Positions 14,873-17,079 of a stretch of 17,079 nucleotides of DNA are shown piece by piece. The translations under genes were made by a program, and so were the position numbers. Within the stretch, counting starts at the first letter, position 1. Each line of letters starts with the position of its first letter. Under the pieces are notes generated by a model. The model had not been told where the DNA came from. It saw only the letters and a program-made list of their open reading frames with translations, and ran no database searches. Origin of the DNA: Thermoplasmata archaeon (GTDB lineage Archaea; Thermoplasmatota; Thermoplasmata; Thermoplasmatales; Thermoplasmataceae); contig JAKAYK010000012.1 in NCBI GenBank assembly GCA_021826765.1, positions 1-17,079 on the forward strand, given 5' to 3'.

Positions 14873-15424
14873 TTACAGGTTGGCCACCTGTGTACCGGAA
14901 TATCCAGAATAACTCAGAACAGCCTTCATTCCTGACCATGTATTGAAATGATAAGGCATGATGTGAACGTTGCTCCCTGAGACCGTGATTACACCATAGA
15001 AAATGTCCAGTATGCCAGTACCGCTGACAGTTTTCGTGTTTGAACTGGAAAAGAATATTATGAATCCAGGACCGCTTTCCGTGGAAAACCAGAACACTTC
15101 ATGTCCTGAACTGGACTGATTCCCCCCATTGCTTTCCCATATGATGTTGTAGCTTCCTGTGAGAATCCCCATGGCCGTGGAATTTAATGATATCTGCAGT
15201 GAGTTCTCCTCAATTGTGGTCGGGTTTACCAGATTCACCACAAGATTGTATGCAGCTACAGTATAATTATCGCCGGGGTCGCTTCCATTGGATGAATAAT
15301 TCACACTGAATGCTGTGTTAGTTGATGTGGGATAACTGACGCTAATCACTGCAACTGATACTGAAACAACAAAAACGATTGCCACAATTACCACAATATA
15401 CTTCATGTTTCGTTCAATATTCAT
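14873..15424 (-). CDS. Secreted/membrane-anchored protein, paralogue of the 16060-16611 product
   Basis: 183 residues. A single N-terminal hydrophobic helix (YIVVIVAIVFVVSVSVAVIS, about 9-28) acts as signal or anchor. The rest is an extracellular Ser/Asn/Gly-rich beta-type domain with several N-x-S/T sequons. Landmarks shared with the second paralogue are SSNG, YNLVVNLVNP, GSY, GPGFIIFF and the C-terminal TWSG...LSYSGYS. Start: ATG at 15424, with AAAGGTGG upstream at good spacing; a GTG at 15433 is less likely. Family unknown to me; archaeal pilin-like or surface-associated small proteins are possible, although no class III signal site is evident. It converges on radB. Confidence 0.7.
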   Translation of the reverse strand: MNIERNMKYIVVIVAIVFVVSVSVAVISVSYPTSTNTAFSVNYSSNGSDPGDNYTVAAYNLVVNLVNPTTIEENSLQISLNSTAMGILTGSYNIIWESNGGNQSSSGHEVFWFSTESGPGFIIFFSSSNTKTVSGTGILDIFYGVITVSGSNVHIMPYHFNTWSGMKAVLSYSGYSGTQVANL

Positions 15425-15429
15425 AAATC

Positions 15430-15436
15430 CCACCTT
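15430..15436 (-). promoter_or_regulatory. Shine-Dalgarno of the minus-strand 183-aa protein
   Basis: Minus-strand AAGGTGG, 5 nt before the ATG at 15424. It fixes that start. Confidence 0.6.
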
Positions 15437-15483
15437 TATGCATTATATGGCTGAATACCTACAATAGAAGTTACACACCTTTA

Positions 15484-15495
15484 GAATTTATACTT
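15484..15495 (-). promoter_or_regulatory. TATA-like box of the minus-strand 183-aa protein
   Basis: Minus-strand AAGTATAAATTC about 60 nt before the start codon gives a leader of roughly 35-40 nt, consistent with the Shine-Dalgarno sequence. Confidence 0.4.
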
Positions 15496-15610
15496 TTCCC
15501 TAATTCTATGTCAATAATCTTCCGCTATAAAATCAGCAATTTGATTGTCAATTTACTCTTTATTTTACAGGGTGACTGAGAGAATTAAGTAGTGTTGTGT
15601 ATATTCATAA

Positions 15611-15924
15611 CACATTACTATAATTCCGAGAAAAGTTAAGAGGAAACAAGGAGAATACTGGGAATTCTGGAACGGGAAGAGAGTAAATGGGAAAGTTGCG
15701 CAGAAATGCGTAGGGCAATAGGGAAATCTCTGAAATTGAAGAATGTGATTGAACCAGAAGAGATCTTTAAGTATATCTCCAGTTTGTTAGACAAAGGGAT
15801 AAGCCAGGAAGAGAGGGATCAGATACGGAAAAAGATCAGGATAGAATATGATGCATTGCATATAACGAAGATCATCATAGAGAACGACCTGACAATGAAG
15901 AAGGTGTTCCTCGTGCTGAAATGA
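15611..15924 (+). pseudogene. Frameshifted, truncated transposase-like N-terminal fragment
   Basis: Two overlapping frames make one protein-like sequence. The first, open from 15611 with no ATG, reads KVKRKQGEYWEFW then NGKRVNGKVAQKCVGQ and stops at TAG 15719. The second carries on as IGKSLKLKNVIEPEEIFKYI to a stop at 15924. Joining them at 15718 by restoring one lost base gives V-G-Q-I-G-K. The pattern (V/I)KRK-G-EY...GKRV-GKV-Q--G--GK resembles the N-terminus of IS1634/IS4-like transposases; the catalytic part is absent. An ATG at 15706 could make a 72-residue basic protein from the second frame alone, but it has no ribosome binding site. The imperfect inverted repeat around 15592-15618 may belong to the element. 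Family assignment is tentative. Confidence 0.45.
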
Positions 15925-16001
15925 TTCGGATGAATAAGATACTTATAAATCTGGAAATTTTGAATGTAGTAACAAAGGTTAAATGGCGGTTTATAAGTCG
16001 A

Positions 16002-16015
16002 ATGCCCTTAGGCAT
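16002..16015. promoter_or_regulatory. Short dyad next to a TATA box
   Basis: ATGCC-CTTA-GGCAT, 5-bp arms, ends four bases before the TATA-like TTTAAATAT at 16020. The placement fits a regulator site, but the arms are short. Confidence 0.3.
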
Positions 16016-16019
16016 AAAA

Positions 16020-16028
16020 TTTAAATAT
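16020..16028 (+). promoter_or_regulatory. TATA-like box of the plus-strand 183-aa gene
   Basis: TTTAAATAT begins 40 nt before the ATG at 16060, giving an expected leader of about 10-15 nt. Confidence 0.45.
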
Positions 16029-16059
16029 ATTTTCTGGAATATCAAAGTTGGTTATATAT

Positions 16060-16611
16060 ATGAATAACGAGACAAGATACACGGTAATAGTTGAGGCTGT
16101 GTTGATTGTGAACATATTCATTTCCGTATATCTTCTGTTTAATCATCCAAAAGCATCCAGAGGAGATTCACAGAATGTAATGTTCTCGTCAAATGGAAAT
16201 ACCACGAGAACGAATTCACTAACTGCAGTCTACAATTTAGCGGTTAACCCTATCAATCCCATGTCAATGGATGAATATGACATTCCCATATATGTGAATT
16301 CTACCGAAACCTCAGCAATGGATGGAAGTTATAAAATATCCCGGGCCAGCAATACTGGCGTGCAGACAAAGAGTTCTAGCCCCTCAGTGGTTTCGGTTTC
16401 AAATAATACCGTGCCAGGATACATGGTATTTTTTGCAAATTCTGGAACAGAAACAGTTTCAAATGATTCCTTTCTTGGTGTGTCCTATTTGCAAATAATG
16501 TTATCTGAAGGTACTGTTAGCATGATTCCAGTTACAACTTACACTTGGTCTGGTGTAACGATCAACCTATCGTATTCCGGATATTCAGAAATGGCAGGTG
16601 TCACATTATGA
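16060..16611 (+). CDS. Secreted/membrane-anchored protein, paralogue of the 14873-15424 product
   Basis: 183 residues from the ATG at 16060; a TTG at 16048 would add four. It has one N-terminal hydrophobic helix (about 9-28, VIVEAVLIVNIFISVYLLF) and then an exported Ser/Thr/Asn-rich domain with sequons such as NTT, NST and NLS. It matches the minus-strand paralogue in length and in SSNG, YNLAVNPINP, NST, GSYK, VPGYMVFF, TETVS and TWSG...LSYSGYS, but differs at most other positions, so the duplication is old. The stop overlaps the next start (ATGA), which suggests translational coupling to a probable membrane protein. Function unknown. Confidence 0.7.
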   Translation: MNNETRYTVIVEAVLIVNIFISVYLLFNHPKASRGDSQNVMFSSNGNTTRTNSLTAVYNLAVNPINPMSMDEYDIPIYVNSTETSAMDGSYKISRASNTGVQTKSSSPSVVSVSNNTVPGYMVFFANSGTETVSNDSFLGVSYLQIMLSEGTVSMIPVTTYTWSGVTINLSYSGYSEMAGVTL

Positions 16612-17079
16612 ATGATCTGAACAATGATACTAAAAATCGTAACAATTACATTCTCTTTGCTAACACAAACTTTCTATTGAAACTGGGAATCGGGCTTACA
16701 ATCAGTCGTTTTAAGATCGGTGTTTCCTCAATTGGTAAGGCGTTAGGGTATAGCTCAACCTTTATTGCGTGGGATGATGCTGCACTAAGTATGCAGAGAG
16801 ATCTTGGAAAATCACTGATCCCTTCCAAAACAAAAAGCATCTTGAGTGGCGTTGCTACCTTAGTTGTACCAGGTGGAGTATATGCCACACAGATGTTTGG
16901 GAACAGATGGAACTGGGCAGGAGCTTGGAATTTTGATCACTTCCGAGTTTTCACCTTCACCAGTATGGTGGGAGGGGTTCTCAAGTACACATTTCACGTT
17001 TGGATAGTCTCCGAAGAAAGTGGTGGATTAGGATCCTCCAAGGAACTTTTTAAGGCAATGCTTGCACATTGTCCACTCG
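16608..17079 (+). CDS. Unrecognised, probably membrane-associated protein, 3' end outside window
   Basis: An ATG overlapping the preceding stop as ATGA opens a frame with no stop for the 157 codons to the window end. The product starts MNDLNNDTKNRNNYILF. It has a mildly hydrophobic stretch (FLLKLGIGLTI, about 22-32), another at about 85-100 (LSGVATLVVPGGVYA) and a third at about 121-138 (FTFTSMVGGVLKYTFHVWIV), with Trp-rich NRWNWAGAWNFDHF between. I recognise no family. The overlap argues for translation together with the 183-aa surface protein, so the two may act as a pair. Codon use looks like real coding DNA with no internal stop. Confidence 0.6.
   Translation, partial: MNDLNNDTKNRNNYILFANTNFLLKLGIGLTISRFKIGVSSIGKALGYSSTFIAWDDAALSMQRDLGKSLIPSKTKSILSGVATLVVPGGVYATQMFGNRWNWAGAWNFDHFRVFTFTSMVGGVLKYTFHVWIVSEESGGLGSSKELFKAMLAHCPL

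Noticed and set aside
1..17079. CRISPR array or tandem repeats
   Set aside because: No regularly spaced direct repeats were seen by eye anywhere in the window.

Overview
The window looks archaeal, most likely from a Thermoplasmata relative. The evidence is an archaeal/eukaryal-type prolyl-tRNA synthetase ending in Tyr, a RadB recombinase paralogue, an HTH-10 (bacterio-opsin activator type) regulator, two archaeal STAND-like ATPases, A+T-rich DNA, and TATA-like boxes whose first base lies about 24-30 nt before the start codon (leaderless transcripts). The order-level placement is inference.

Layout. 1-843 is the 3' part of an acyl-CoA synthetase, followed by a 43-residue ORF of unknown nature that meets a convergent MFS transporter (minus strand, 971-2296). 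2545-6918 reads as an organic-acid module: a 12-TM metabolite:H+ symporter-like MFS protein; a DRE-TIM metallolyase of the homocitrate/isopropylmalate synthase type; a CaiB/BaiF (family III) CoA-transferase overlapping it; and an HTH-10 regulator. The DNA between the last two reads on the minus strand like the worn 3' end of an IS200/IS605 tnpB gene.

6919-11889 looks more A+T-rich and accessory. It holds a 330-nt intergenic region with inverted repeats and a possible decayed minus-strand coding fragment, an AAA ATPase with a DUF4143-type nuclease-like end, an archaeal ATPase with a DUF234-type end, and a large glycine- and Asn-rich surface protein anchored at its C-terminus. 12090-14809 is housekeeping: proS, a HAD phosphatase and radB, tightly packed.

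14873-17079 is accessory again. Two secreted or membrane-anchored 183-residue paralogues face away from each other, with a frameshifted, truncated transposase-like N-terminal fragment between them. The second paralogue overlaps, by ATGA, an unrecognised and probably membrane-associated gene that runs off the window.

The most interesting candidates are the transporter/DRE-TIM/CoA-transferase/HTH-10 set as an uncharacterised acid-use pathway, the paralogous surface proteins with the ATGA-coupled unknown gene, the palindrome against the TATA box of the DUF4143 ATPase, and the orphan tnpB-like end. No CRISPR array, tRNA or rRNA was seen.
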